DNA from: an uncultured Flavonifractor sp.
GTDB lineage: Bacteria; Bacillota; Clostridia; Oscillospirales; Oscillospiraceae
Reading direction: 5' to 3'
Assembly: GCA_944385625.1 (NCBI GenBank)
Contig: CALWXZ010000002.1
Location: forward strand, 1 to 62,590
DNA: 62,590 nt
Shown here: in pieces, positions 26,756-35,185 of the stretch
Layout of the letters: every line of letters begins with the position of its first letter
Position numbering within the stretch: position 1 is the stretch's first letter
The notes under the pieces: model-generated
The model's input: only the letters and a program-made list of their open reading frames with translations
What the model was told of the DNA's origin: nothing
Databases searched by the model: none
Made by a program: the position numbers and the translations under genes

Positions 26756-27262
26756 ATGAAACTGAGCAGTACCAAAACCTTGGTAACAATAGGGCTGCTG
26801 ATTGCCTTGCAGATCGTACTCTCCAGGTTTTTATCCATTAACGCCTGGAATATAAAGTTCGGATTTGGATTTGTACCTGTTGCCATGGCCGCCATTTTTT
26901 ACGGCCCCATAGGTGGAGCATTGGTAGGCGGAGTGGCCGATATCCTGGGTGCCATCCTGTTTCCATCAGGCCCATTCTTCCCTGGCTTTACACTGACCTC
27001 GATTTTGATGGGAATTGTCTTAGGCGTATTTTTACAGAAAAAGCAAACCACATTCCGTATCCTGAGTGCAGTGATAATCAACCAAATTGTGTTCAGCTTA
27101 GGCCTGAATAGCTTTTGGCTGTGCGTCCTCTATCACTCGTCCTTTAAGGCGGTATTTCTGCCGAGAATCATACAGATTATAGCGGTAATACCCGTGGAAA
27201 TCGCTACCATAACATTTCTGAGCAAAGGACTGGTATTCTATAGAAAGAGGTTATTTGTGTGA
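26756..27262 (+). CDS. folT: Folate ECF transporter S component FolT
   Basis: Membrane substrate-binding subunit (168 aa, six segments) of an energy-coupling-factor vitamin importer. The FolT-like pattern includes the N-terminal TKTLVTIGLLIALQIVLSR, FGFVPVAMAAIFYGPIGG and GGVADILGAILFPSGPFFPG. The ECF ATPases and T component are not nearby, as is usual for group II ECF systems. The THF riboswitch in its leader confirms folate as substrate. AAGGAGG precedes the ATG, and the next gene overlaps by four bases. Confidence 0.92.
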   Translation: MKLSSTKTLVTIGLLIALQIVLSRFLSINAWNIKFGFGFVPVAMAAIFYGPIGGALVGGVADILGAILFPSGPFFPGFTLTSILMGIVLGVFLQKKQTTFRILSAVIINQIVFSLGLNSFWLCVLYHSSFKAVFLPRIIQIIAVIPVEIATITFLSKGLVFYRKRLFV

Positions 27263-29106
27263 AACTGAAGGATGCACTTGACTTTATTCATGCCCCTGCT
27301 GGTAAAAGAAGTGATCTGGCCCTTGATCGGGTGTCGGTACTGATGGACCGTCTGAGCCAACCACAGCGGGATTTGAAATTTGTCCATGTAGCGGGCACCA
27401 ACGGAAAAGGGTCGGCCTGTGCCATGCTGAGTTCCATTCTGACCTGTGCGGGCTATCGAACTGGACTTTATACCTCGCCCCATCTGGAGCGGGTCCATGA
27501 ACGGTTCCGAATCAATGGCGCAGAAATTTCTGATGAAGGGCTGATCCGGCTGGCGGAACAGGTAAGCGCGGCGGCGGCCGGTATGGAGGACCCGCCCACA
27601 GAGTTTGAACGGCTTACAGCTATGGCACTGCTCTATTTCAAGCAAGAGCGATGTGACATCGTTGTACTTGAGGTAGGTTTGGGCGGCCGGCTGGATGCTA
27701 CAAACATGATTCCTTGTCCTGAGGTTGCCGTGCTGATGAACATCGGCCTGGAGCATACGGAGATATTGGGACATACCTTGGCTCGGATTGCGGGAGAGAA
27801 GGCTGGCATCATTAAGGCGGGCGGTACTGTGGTGGCATATCCGGGACCGCAGGAAACCGTCGAGGTTTTTCAAACCATATGCGCTGAGCGATGCGCGTCG
27901 CTGCATATGACGTCCCTGGAATCCCTGCAAGTCACATCAGAGGATTTACGGGGTCAAACATTCTCCTGGGGTCCGTTTCAAAACATACGGCTGAATCTCC
28001 TTGGACCGCACCAGGTAAAAAACGCGGCTGTGGTACTGAATGTGATTAGTCAGCTTCAGATGAAAGGCTGGAATATCCCGCCGCAAACCATCCGAAAGGG
28101 ACTTGACTGCGTTGTGTGGCCAGCCAGAATGGAGATCCTGTCAAGGAACCCGTTTGTCCTTTTGGACGGTGCGCATAATCCGCAGTGTGTGGATGCCATG
28201 GCAAACGCGTTGAAACGGCTTATGCCAGATCAAAAGTTTGTGTTCCTGGTGGGAGTGCTGGCCGATAAGGATTACGCCGCAATGCTTTCGCTGACATACC
28301 CTCTGGCGGTCCGTTATCTCTGCGTAACGCCGGACAGTGAACGCGCCTTGCCTGCCGGAGAATTGGCGGACTATCTGAGGGGTCATGGACATCGTGCCGA
28401 TGCCTATGATAGTATCGATTCAGCCATAAAGGTGGTACTTGAGCTCCAGGGAGCTGAGAAAGTTGTGACGTTTGGCTCCCTTTATTTGGCGGGTTCGGTC
28501 CGGAACTGTTTTTATCGATGTATTTGCAGGCAGCAGCGAACGGACGGCATCCGCAGCAGAGATCAGCTTTCCCCTGCGGAGCGGGCAGAGCGTTCTCATA
28601 AGATTGTGCAGAAAATTCTGGACAGTGAACATTTTAAAGCTGCTTCCTGCGTGATGAGTTATCGCGCGGTCAAGGGAGAAGTGGATCTTACCGAACTGAA
28701 TGATATGGCCAAACGGATGAATAAACGGGTTGTTTTCCCACTATGTATCAGCGAATCGGAAATGGAGGCAATGCTTCCGCTGACCGAAGATTCGTGGACT
28801 CTCGGTCATTATGGGATTCCGGAACCGGTGCCAGAACTGTCACAACAGGTTGCGCCGGAGAATATTGACCTGATCATTTGTCCCTGTTCCGCGTTTGACC
28901 CGGAATGTCATCGTATGGGAATGGGCGCTGGCTATTACGACAGATACCTGGAGCGATGCAAATATGCGCGTGTCATCGCGGTTGCCTTTGAGGCGCAAAA
29001 GCTAGGAAAAGTCCATCATAGACCTTGGGATAAAATCATGGAGCAGGTCTACACCGAGAAAGCAATCTACGGTCAAGATAAAACGGATACGAGAAAAGAT
29101 GGTTAG
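27259..29106 (+). CDS. folC: Folylpolyglutamate synthase fused to 5-formyl-THF cyclo-ligase
   Basis: A 615-aa fusion. Residues 1 to about 415 are FolC, with the ATP loop AGTNGKGS, TSPHL, EVGLGGRLDATN and the DGAHNP motif; it ends GSLYLAGSVR as in stand-alone FolC. From about 424 the sequence is a 5-formyl-THF cyclo-ligase (YgfA/MTHFS) with LSPAERAERS, MSYRAVKGEVDL and the ATP-site GMGAGYYDRYL. The frame is uninterrupted, so this looks like a true gene fusion: it retains imported folate by polyglutamylation and rescues 5-formyl-THF. GTG 27259 overlaps the folT stop; AAAGAGG lies eight bases upstream. It shares folT's riboswitch control. Confidence 0.88.
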   Translation: MKLKDALDFIHAPAGKRSDLALDRVSVLMDRLSQPQRDLKFVHVAGTNGKGSACAMLSSILTCAGYRTGLYTSPHLERVHERFRINGAEISDEGLIRLAEQVSAAAAGMEDPPTEFERLTAMALLYFKQERCDIVVLEVGLGGRLDATNMIPCPEVAVLMNIGLEHTEILGHTLARIAGEKAGIIKAGGTVVAYPGPQETVEVFQTICAERCASLHMTSLESLQVTSEDLRGQTFSWGPFQNIRLNLLGPHQVKNAAVVLNVISQLQMKGWNIPPQTIRKGLDCVVWPARMEILSRNPFVLLDGAHNPQCVDAMANALKRLMPDQKFVFLVGVLADKDYAAMLSLTYPLAVRYLCVTPDSERALPAGELADYLRGHGHRADAYDSIDSAIKVVLELQGAEKVVTFGSLYLAGSVRNCFYRCICRQQRTDGIRSRDQLSPAERAERSHKIVQKILDSEHFKAASCVMSYRAVKGEVDLTELNDMAKRMNKRVVFPLCISESEMEAMLPLTEDSWTLGHYGIPEPVPELSQQVAPENIDLIICPCSAFDPECHRMGMGAGYYDRYLERCKYARVIAVAFEAQKLGKVHHRPWDKIMEQVYTEKAIYGQDKTDTRKDG

Positions 29107-29505
29107 CTGTTGGAAAGTGCTTTATGGTCGTCCCTGGGATTGATGACCCCCAGCAGCGGGTCGGCCAGCAGCCTGGCCTGCTGCGTCTATTCGCTCCCAC
29201 TTGCCCTGACGCTTGTCCTCCGGGTAGAGGGAGAGTTGGGTCCCCGATGTGGCCTCCACGAATCCGGCTCCCCGGACATAGACCTCCACCACCATACACC
29301 GGCTGGCCAGCTCCCGCATCCGGTAGGCCACGCTCTCCATCTTGCCCAGCTTTCTGGTCAAAGTATCCAGAGGCGCCTGGGTCAGCCGGCCGATGGTGCT
29401 GATACCCAGCCCCCGCAGCTTCTTGCTGGTGGCTGGCCCTATGTAGAGCAGGTCTTCCACCGGCAGGGGATGGACTAGCTGCCGGTAGTTGTCCCGCTTC
29501 CGTCG
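29107..29505 (-). pseudogene. Second Y-family DNA polymerase fragment
   Basis: The minus strand reads RQLVHPLPVEDLLYIGPAT, the helix-hairpin-helix entry to the little-finger domain, then KLRGLGISTIGRL and LSLYPEDKRQGKWERIDAA. After a deletion of about 20 codons and a frameshift it continues LLADPLLGVINPRDDHK. Only the C-terminal third survives. The family is the same as at 14828-15060 but the retained parts differ, so it is not a simple copy. Confidence 0.7.
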
Positions 29506-29507
29506 GC

Positions 29508-29664
29508 CTGGGGAACAGGTGCTCTATGTGGCGGGATTATATGAGAGAAGGGAAGGGGAGAGGCGGTATTGCATCCTGACCACAGCGGCCAACGGGTCCA
29601 CCGTGCCGCCCGAGCTGGAGGTCACCTCCGCCAGGGCGCAGCTCAGTTTGTGGCCCTCATACTA
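29508..29664 (+). pseudogene. Fragment of an SOS-response-associated peptidase (SRAP)
   Basis: The plus strand reads VLYVAGLYERREGERRYCILTT, a core strand of the SRAP/YedK/HMCES DNA-crosslink protease family. It then jumps to a C-terminal-like TVPPELEVTSARAQLSLWPS before TAA. The catalytic N terminus and the middle are missing. SRAP and Y-family polymerase genes often travel together on clostridial mobile elements, which fits the neighbouring fragment. Confidence 0.55.
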
Positions 29665-29685
29665 AGTTTTGTATAAATATATGGG

Positions 29686-30528
29686 TCAGTCATACCAGTA
29701 CGGCGCTTGTTTATAGTGAGGATAGGCTGCGGCATCATGGCTGTAAAACAGCGTCCCATGCTCCTGATCGAGCAATCTGCGGCATTTCTCGATACTTTCG
29801 AAAAAGACATCCGGTCGGGCGCACATACCGGGCAGCACTGCCGGCGGGCCATAATTCATAGCATTATAGACTGCGTCTGACGGGAAGAGGGCGGTGCCAA
29901 AGTGTTCTGTGCGTACCAGAAGGCCCATGGTCCCCGGCGTGTGCCCGGGGAGATGGAGCAGCTCAAGGTCGTCAGCCAAGGCTACATCTCCCTCAATTAT
30001 GTCGAAGGCGATGCCGGGTAAACCGTTAAATTCATGACGGACATAGCCGTCGTGACGGTAACGCACCTCCTGACAGTCGTACAGATTGGAGCGGAAGAAG
30101 GCGTGGCGGGCCTCTTCAGACTGTACCACCACATGGCGGCCTGCCTTGGTGCCGCAGAAGGACCGCAGATTGCCCGCGTGGTCAAAATGAAGGTGGGAGA
30201 GAATGAGCAGATCGATCTCTGCCGGGCTCAGCCCCACTTCCGCCAATCGGTCCGCCAGCCTATGAAAGCGCTTTACCGGATATTCCTCCAGCAGATTTTT
30301 GGGCCAGCGGTTCTGATAATCGTCGTCAATTCCTGTATCGAAGAGCACACTCCCCAGAGTGGGGTGCTGTATCAGGACGCAGTAGCAGGGGATGGGCCAG
30401 ATGATCCGTTTAGTCCGGTTTTCCTGCTGCTCCTCCGGGGTCAGGGTGATGTGCTCCTCTTTGTATGCGTCAAACTCCCCCAGATCCAGCAGCGTGAATC
30501 GGGTCTTGCTTACCTTAGTGTGTTCCAT
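29686..30528 (-). CDS. Metallo-beta-lactamase-fold lactonase-like hydrolase
   Basis: Zinc hydrolase (280 aa) of the metallo-beta-lactamase fold, closest in layout to N-acyl-homoserine lactonases. The metal motif HLHFDHAGN, the later histidine in LPGHTPGTMG and the aspartate in FPSDAVY are present. It lies 33 bp after the hydroxyacyl-CoA dehydrogenase gene with AAAGGAG before its ATG, so it should be co-transcribed from the sigma-54 promoter at 31577. In this catabolic setting a metabolic lactone or thioester is a likelier substrate than a quorum signal; that is inference. Confidence 0.85.
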   Translation of the reverse strand: MEHTKVSKTRFTLLDLGEFDAYKEEHITLTPEEQQENRTKRIIWPIPCYCVLIQHPTLGSVLFDTGIDDDYQNRWPKNLLEEYPVKRFHRLADRLAEVGLSPAEIDLLILSHLHFDHAGNLRSFCGTKAGRHVVVQSEEARHAFFRSNLYDCQEVRYRHDGYVRHEFNGLPGIAFDIIEGDVALADDLELLHLPGHTPGTMGLLVRTEHFGTALFPSDAVYNAMNYGPPAVLPGMCARPDVFFESIEKCRRLLDQEHGTLFYSHDAAAYPHYKQAPYWYD

Positions 30529-30561
30529 CTTTGCTTGCTCCTTTTGTCATGCCGGTTCGGG

Positions 30562-31515
30562 TCAACCCTGATTGACCTGCCTGATCGCCGCAATCATTTT
30601 GACGATCTTGGTATCCCGGTCCTTTCTGGCGGCGGCCTCATCCTCGTAGCGGTAGAAGCCCTCTCCCGACTTGACCCCCAGTTTTCCCTCCTTCACCATG
30701 TGGTGCAGCAGTTCGGGGCACTCGGTGTCGGAGCAGAGAACCGGAGGTAGAAGGGTGGCCAGACGCTCATAGATGTCAATACCGGCAAAGTCGCTCAGCC
30801 CAAAGGGGCCTTCAAAGGTATATCTGGGTCCGAAGGTGGAGACGATGGCCTTATCAATATCCTCCGGTGTGGCTACGCCTTCCTCCACGATGTGGGCGGC
30901 CTCACGGAAGACGGACAGGGTGATCCGGTTGAGGATAAAGCCGGGGATGCAGCGGTTCAGCATGGCCACCTGCTTTCCGCTGTGCTCCAGAAATTGCTTT
31001 GCCGCGTTGGCTACCTCGTCCGAGGTGTGGGGGCCCCGAACCAGTTCCACCAGAGGCATCACATGGGCCGGGTTGAAGAAGTGGGTGATGATGAGCCGTT
31101 CCGGGTGGGACACCTCTACAAACTCAAAGATATTCATGGTAGAGGTGTCGCTGGACAGGATCACATCCGGACCGCAGTATGTATCCAGCTGCTGAAATAC
31201 GGTTTTCTTGACAGATTCCACCTCAGCCAGATTCTCAATGACGATGTCCGCCTGGACAACGGAGGCCTGCAGATCGCTGCCGGGGGCGATTCGCCCCAGA
31301 ATGGCAGGAATTTCAGACGGGGCCAGCTGACCCAAGTCGGCCAGGGTATCCAGGTTTCGACGGATCTGGACCAGTGCCTTGTCCAGGTTGGCAGGGGTCC
31401 GGTTGTACAGGAATACCTGATGCCCGTGAGTGGCCATAAACTGGGCGATGCACTGCCCCATGCTTCCTGCGCCCAGAACCGCTACCTTCCACTGGAATAC
31501 ATCCTGATTTCTCAT
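30562..31515 (-). CDS. 3-hydroxyacyl-CoA dehydrogenase
   Basis: NAD-dependent dehydrogenase (317 aa) of the Hbd/FadB type. The Rossmann motif is VAVLGAGSMGQCIA, followed by DIVIENLAE, SSDTSTM (catalytic serine region), the catalytic histidine in THFFNPAHVMPLVE, and the C-terminal NRCIPGFILNRI dimer domain ending KLGVKSGEGFY. ATG 31515 is preferred to the ATG at 31542 because GGAGG lies 11 bases upstream. A sigma-54 promoter sits 62 bp upstream. It would oxidise a 3-hydroxyacyl-CoA produced by the MaoC hydratase encoded at 45965. Confidence 0.9.
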   Translation of the reverse strand: MRNQDVFQWKVAVLGAGSMGQCIAQFMATHGHQVFLYNRTPANLDKALVQIRRNLDTLADLGQLAPSEIPAILGRIAPGSDLQASVVQADIVIENLAEVESVKKTVFQQLDTYCGPDVILSSDTSTMNIFEFVEVSHPERLIITHFFNPAHVMPLVELVRGPHTSDEVANAAKQFLEHSGKQVAMLNRCIPGFILNRITLSVFREAAHIVEEGVATPEDIDKAIVSTFGPRYTFEGPFGLSDFAGIDIYERLATLLPPVLCSDTECPELLHHMVKEGKLGVKSGEGFYRYEDEAAARKDRDTKIVKMIAAIRQVNQG

Positions 31516-31576
31516 AATACGAATTTCCTCCAGATCATTCATTTTTTGCGGGACTGTGTTGATACCTGGATATCAT

Positions 31577-31591
31577 GCAACCTGTATGCCA
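31577..31591 (-). promoter_or_regulatory. Sigma-54 promoter for hbd-lactonase operon
   Basis: On the minus strand TGGCATACAGGTTGC matches the -24/-12 consensus TGGCAC-N5-TTGC. Just upstream (31597-31633) lie TTTGACACA, TTTGGCACAC and TTTGGCACGG, half-sites also found near the other sigma-54 promoters here. Confidence 0.8.
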
Positions 31592-31659
31592 AATAGCACC
31601 GTGCCAAATGTGTGCCAAACTCTGTGTCAAAGAGCGGGACCTGTGCCGAAAGGGTAGGT

Positions 31660-32871
31660 TCAGATACACCGGCGCAGGGTAATGCCCAGGGCAGCGGCAG
31701 CAAGGGAGAAGACCAGCAGCAGGAGAAATACCGTGACAAAGGAGCCGCCGGCGGTGAGGATGGCGCCGGCCGCCGTGGCCATAAAGGAGGCGGGCATGGA
31801 GTTGGTCAGGCAGATGCTGTAATTGGCCGCAAAATAGGTCTCTCCATAGCGGGTGCGGATAACCGGGCTTGCCGCCGACGGAATGCTGCCATAGGTGAAC
31901 CCGCCCAGACAGGCGCCCACGGCTCCGGCTGCCAGCCAGCCCTGAGACAGGGAGAGCAGCAGGAACAGGGGGGAGGCTACCGCCAGCACAGCAATAACCA
32001 GTACGGTGGAGAAGCTGCCCCACCGGTCAAAAACCAGGCCGATGCAGAAGCGGCCCAGGCCGTTGCTGACCGAAACCAGTCCAACCATCAGCACTACCAG
32101 GGTTGCCGGTATAGCAAACAGCCCGAAAAAGTCCGTGGAGAAATTGATGATGACCGAGCCGATGGTGCCGACAAACAAATTAAAGAGATAATAGAGCCAA
32201 AACGTGCGCTGCCGCAGCATTTCCCCGGGTTTCAGACTGGTGAGAGGTCCGGTGGCTACTCGCGCCTGTGCCGTGCCCAGTGGGCGGACGGGGGGACGGA
32301 TGATGAGTCCGGCGGCAGTCATGGCTATGCCCACGCCGATCCCCAGTACCAGATGGGTATTTCTCCAGCCAAAGCCGGGCAGTTCCAGCAGGTAACCGAT
32401 GACCACACCCAGGAGCAGACCGCCGAAGCCAAACCCCATCTGTAGGACACTGGTACAGGTTCCACGTTTGTCCGGATACCATTTTCCCATGGTATTGATT
32501 ACGCTGACCAGAAAAGCTCCAATGCCCATTCCGCATAATCCGGCATTACAGATATAGAGCCAGAGAATCTGGGTTCCGCTCATGGTGGCGGTGCCCAGAA
32601 AGCCCAGGAAAACCAGCGCGCCGCTGCCGCACATCAACCAGCGGCACGAGAGGCAGCGGGCCAGTACGCCGGCGAGCAGATTGCCGGCCGCCACAAAGAC
32701 CATGGTCAGTGTGTGGTTCAGTGCCAGCTGTGTTGGGGTCCACCCGAAGGCCTCCGCCAGCGGATTCTTCAGGATCGACCATGTGTACATAACGCCGCCA
32801 AACATCATGGCCAGTGTGCCCAGCGCCAGGTAGAGCCGGCGGATCATACGGATACTTCGAGCGATTCCCAT
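31660..32871 (-). CDS. MFS transporter, oxalate/formate antiporter (OFA)-like
   Basis: Major facilitator carrier (403 aa, twelve segments). YTWSILKNPLAEAFGWTPTQ near the N terminus and GNLLAGVLARC are typical of the OFA branch, which exchanges small carboxylates. ATG 32871 is chosen because AAAGGGA lies upstream and the first helix begins soon after; the longer frame adds 40 residues that lie over the sigma-54 promoter. It probably imports the substrate, or exports a product, of the catabolic island. Confidence 0.85.
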   Translation of the reverse strand: MGIARSIRMIRRLYLALGTLAMMFGGVMYTWSILKNPLAEAFGWTPTQLALNHTLTMVFVAAGNLLAGVLARCLSCRWLMCGSGALVFLGFLGTATMSGTQILWLYICNAGLCGMGIGAFLVSVINTMGKWYPDKRGTCTSVLQMGFGFGGLLLGVVIGYLLELPGFGWRNTHLVLGIGVGIAMTAAGLIIRPPVRPLGTAQARVATGPLTSLKPGEMLRQRTFWLYYLFNLFVGTIGSVIINFSTDFFGLFAIPATLVVLMVGLVSVSNGLGRFCIGLVFDRWGSFSTVLVIAVLAVASPLFLLLSLSQGWLAAGAVGACLGGFTYGSIPSAASPVIRTRYGETYFAANYSICLTNSMPASFMATAAGAILTAGGSFVTVFLLLLVFSLAAAALGITLRRCI

Positions 32872-32932
32872 GGTATTGCATCCCTTTCTGTCTGTGTCGT
32901 AAGGTTGAAAGTACTTTTCTCCAAAATGGAAT

Positions 32933-32947
32933 GCAAACAAGATGCCA
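32933..32947 (-). promoter_or_regulatory. Sigma-54 promoter for the MFS carrier
   Basis: On the minus strand TGGCATCTTGTTTGC gives a perfect GG/GC pair with correct spacing, 62 bases from the carrier start, the same distance as for the hbd promoter. Confidence 0.8.
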
Positions 32948-32968
32948 ATTATTGAAAAGGCTGGCGTA

Positions 32969-33014
32969 AAGCAAAGGGCAGGCACCCACAACAGTGGGTG
33001 CCTGCCCTTTGCTT
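32969..33014 (-). terminator. Very long perfect hairpin terminator of the sigma-54 activator gene
   Basis: A 21-bp perfect inverted repeat (left arm 32969-32989, right arm 32994-33014, loop AACA) lies seven bases past the activator stop. On the minus strand it is followed by TTTA. It insulates the activator from the MFS gene downstream. Confidence 0.75.
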
Positions 33015-33020
33015 GAGCGG

Positions 33021-34976
33021 TCAGAGGTCTTTGGTGTCTGTGAGCCCGAACTCCTCCAGCTTACGGTAGAAGGTCCTTCTGGAGATACCCAGGTACTGGC
33101 TGGCGTCGGTGCGGTTGTTGCCGCAGGCGGCCAGGGCCTGACACAGATCCTCACGGGTCAGATGCTTCCGCTTCCGCTTGGCCGGACCCTCCGGCTCGGC
33201 GGGGGCGGGCTCCGGCGGCTGTGGGGGAAGCTGGGGCCTGGGAGACTCCTCCGCGGCGGGCGGTTCGGCTGCCATGGCGGGCAGAGCAGCGGCGCCGCCG
33301 CGGAGACGCTCCTGCTCGGACACGTTATCCAAGATATACTCCGGCAGAATGATGTCGCCGGGGTAGAGCTGTACGATACACTCGATGAGATTCTGCAGCT
33401 CCCGCACGTTGCCTGACCAGTCCATCTGTGTCAGCAGAGCCTTGGCAGCGTCGGAAAAACGCATGATGTTGGTTTTGTCGATCCGGCGGGAGATGCTGCG
33501 GATAAAGTATTCCGCCAGAGGAACGATGTCGTCCCGGCGCTCCCGCAGGGGCATCAGATACAATTTCATGGTACTCAGCCGGTAGTACAAATCGGCACGG
33601 AACAGTTTCTGCTGGATCATCCCTTCCACGTTGGCGTTGGTGGCCGAGATGATGCGCACGTCTACATGGATGGTTTTGTTGCCCCCCAGGCGCATCAGCT
33701 GCTTGGATTCCGTCACCCGCAGCAGCTTGGCCTGCAGGTCCAGAGGCATCTCGCCGATTTCATCCAGAAAGATAGTTCCGCCGTTGGCCAGCTCAAACTT
33801 GCCCACGTTGCCGTTTTTACGGGCGCCGGTAAAGGCGCCGGTCTCATAGCCGAACAGCTCGCTCTCCACCAGGTCCCGGGGAAGAGCGCCGCAATTGAGG
33901 GCAACAAAGGGTTTACCACGGCGGGAGCTGGCGTTGTGGATGGCCTGAGCGAATACGTCCTTGCCGGTGCCGCTCTCCCCCAGGATCATGATATTGCTGT
34001 CAGTCTGGGCCATACGGGTGGCTTTTTGAATCAGTCCGCGCAGGCCGGCATTGTTGCCGATGATGTCGTCAAAGGTCTTGATTGCGCCGTTGGCCACCTG
34101 GCGGGACAGCTCGGCGGTCATCTTCTGCCGGGTGGTGAAATAGAAGACTACGCCGTGAGCATTGATCATGGGTTGGTTGAAGGCGTCGGTGGAGGCGATC
34201 AGTTCCACCGTCTTCCCGTGGCAGGTCACGTCCAGGGGCTGATTCAGGATGACCCTGTGGTTTTCCACGATATCCCACAGCTCACGGTTGGCAGGCAGGG
34301 GATCGATGAGGGTCTCCACCGGTTTGTAATAGATATCCATGGGACGGGTCTCCAGGATCCGGAACAGCTCATCATTATAATAGGTGGCCAGATTCTGCCC
34401 GGTAGGGCTCATCATGTTGTCGATGGACAGGATGCCCTTGCCGCTGCGCTCGTAGTACATGGTGGCGATGTTGTTGAACTGCAGCGTAATCATCATATCG
34501 TGGGCCACACCCCGGATCATGGCCATGTAGTCGTCCCAGGCGTTTTCCACCGGCGTGATGATCCCCAGACCACATTCCTCCCGGGGCTCATAGGGTTCAT
34601 AGGGGCTGAGGATGCGGATAGGGGCGTAGTAGACGGCGTATCGCTTCAGGGGAGAGAACTCATGTTCCTCCCCCACGCTCTCCGCGCTGTCGCCGGTCAG
34701 GAGACCCTGGCTGACAGCGTTATAACCCAGCTGGGCCCATTTGCTGCCCACCCGGATGCCGTCCAGCTGATAGCGCTCCAGGGTATAGTCCTCCTTGGCA
34801 AACAGATCCAGCAATATCCCATCCCGGGAGAAGAGACCCATGGCGTAGTGGCTGCTGCGGCTGGGCGCAATGGTCTTGCTGATGTACCGGCGGATAAAGG
34901 TATACAGCCGGGAGAGTTTGCCGCGCTCCTCTTCTACAGATCGGTTATCGGCGTATTCCCATGTGTGCGCAGGCAT
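33021..34976 (-). CDS. Sigma-54-dependent transcriptional activator
   Basis: Enhancer-binding protein (651 aa). Residues 1 to about 290 form a sensory region of GAF/PAS type unlike a receiver, so it likely senses a small molecule. The AAA+ domain follows: Walker A GESGTGKD (about 335), the sigma-54 contact loop GAFTGA, Walker B GGTIFLDEIGEM and the arginine-rich LFRADLYYRL. A Pro/Glu-rich linker leads to a Fis-type helix-turn-helix, QALAACGNNRTDASQYLGIS. ATG 34976 has AGGGGG about nine bases upstream; an earlier in-frame ATG at 35009 has none. It is the obvious controller of the five sigma-54 promoters in 31577-51991. Confidence 0.92.
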   Translation of the reverse strand: MPAHTWEYADNRSVEEERGKLSRLYTFIRRYISKTIAPSRSSHYAMGLFSRDGILLDLFAKEDYTLERYQLDGIRVGSKWAQLGYNAVSQGLLTGDSAESVGEEHEFSPLKRYAVYYAPIRILSPYEPYEPREECGLGIITPVENAWDDYMAMIRGVAHDMMITLQFNNIATMYYERSGKGILSIDNMMSPTGQNLATYYNDELFRILETRPMDIYYKPVETLIDPLPANRELWDIVENHRVILNQPLDVTCHGKTVELIASTDAFNQPMINAHGVVFYFTTRQKMTAELSRQVANGAIKTFDDIIGNNAGLRGLIQKATRMAQTDSNIMILGESGTGKDVFAQAIHNASSRRGKPFVALNCGALPRDLVESELFGYETGAFTGARKNGNVGKFELANGGTIFLDEIGEMPLDLQAKLLRVTESKQLMRLGGNKTIHVDVRIISATNANVEGMIQQKLFRADLYYRLSTMKLYLMPLRERRDDIVPLAEYFIRSISRRIDKTNIMRFSDAAKALLTQMDWSGNVRELQNLIECIVQLYPGDIILPEYILDNVSEQERLRGGAAALPAMAAEPPAAEESPRPQLPPQPPEPAPAEPEGPAKRKRKHLTREDLCQALAACGNNRTDASQYLGISRRTFYRKLEEFGLTDTKDL

Positions 34977-35022
34977 ATTGCGGCACCCCCTGTGCAATTT
35001 GTGTGACATTTTTTACAGTATA

Positions 35023-35036
35023 GCACACAAGTGTGC
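35023..35036. promoter_or_regulatory. Putative activator-binding palindrome
   Basis: GCACAC-AA-GTGTGC, extended by GCCATTT on the right, lies between the divergent activator and DUF6282 genes, about 77 bp upstream of the -24 element at 35107. GTGTGTCAAA follows at 35050. Similar GTGTGCCA/TTTGACACA sequences occur at the other sigma-54 promoters. It also overlaps the region where the activator's own promoter should be, so autoregulation is possible. Confidence 0.6.
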
Positions 35037-35106
35037 CATTTGGAAGGAAGTGTGTCAAATCTCGCATAAATTTAAGCGGCTGGCCCTCCAAATCCCGTCT
35101 TTGGCT

Positions 35107-35121
35107 TGGCATGGAACTTGC
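35107..35121 (+). promoter_or_regulatory. Sigma-54 promoter for DUF6282 operon
   Basis: TGGCATGGAACTTGC matches the -24/-12 consensus. It is followed by TTTATACATAGGCG, similar to the sequence after the promoter at 38256. Confidence 0.85.
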
Positions 35122-35185
35122 TTTATACATAGGCGAAGAAACACCTGTACCACAGCCCCAGTGGGCAGATAAGGAGGCGCTATTT

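Noticed and set aside
29686..30528. Quorum-quenching role for the lactonase-like hydrolase
   Set aside because: The fold fits, but its co-transcription with hydroxyacyl-CoA dehydrogenase under sigma-54 makes a metabolic role more likely.
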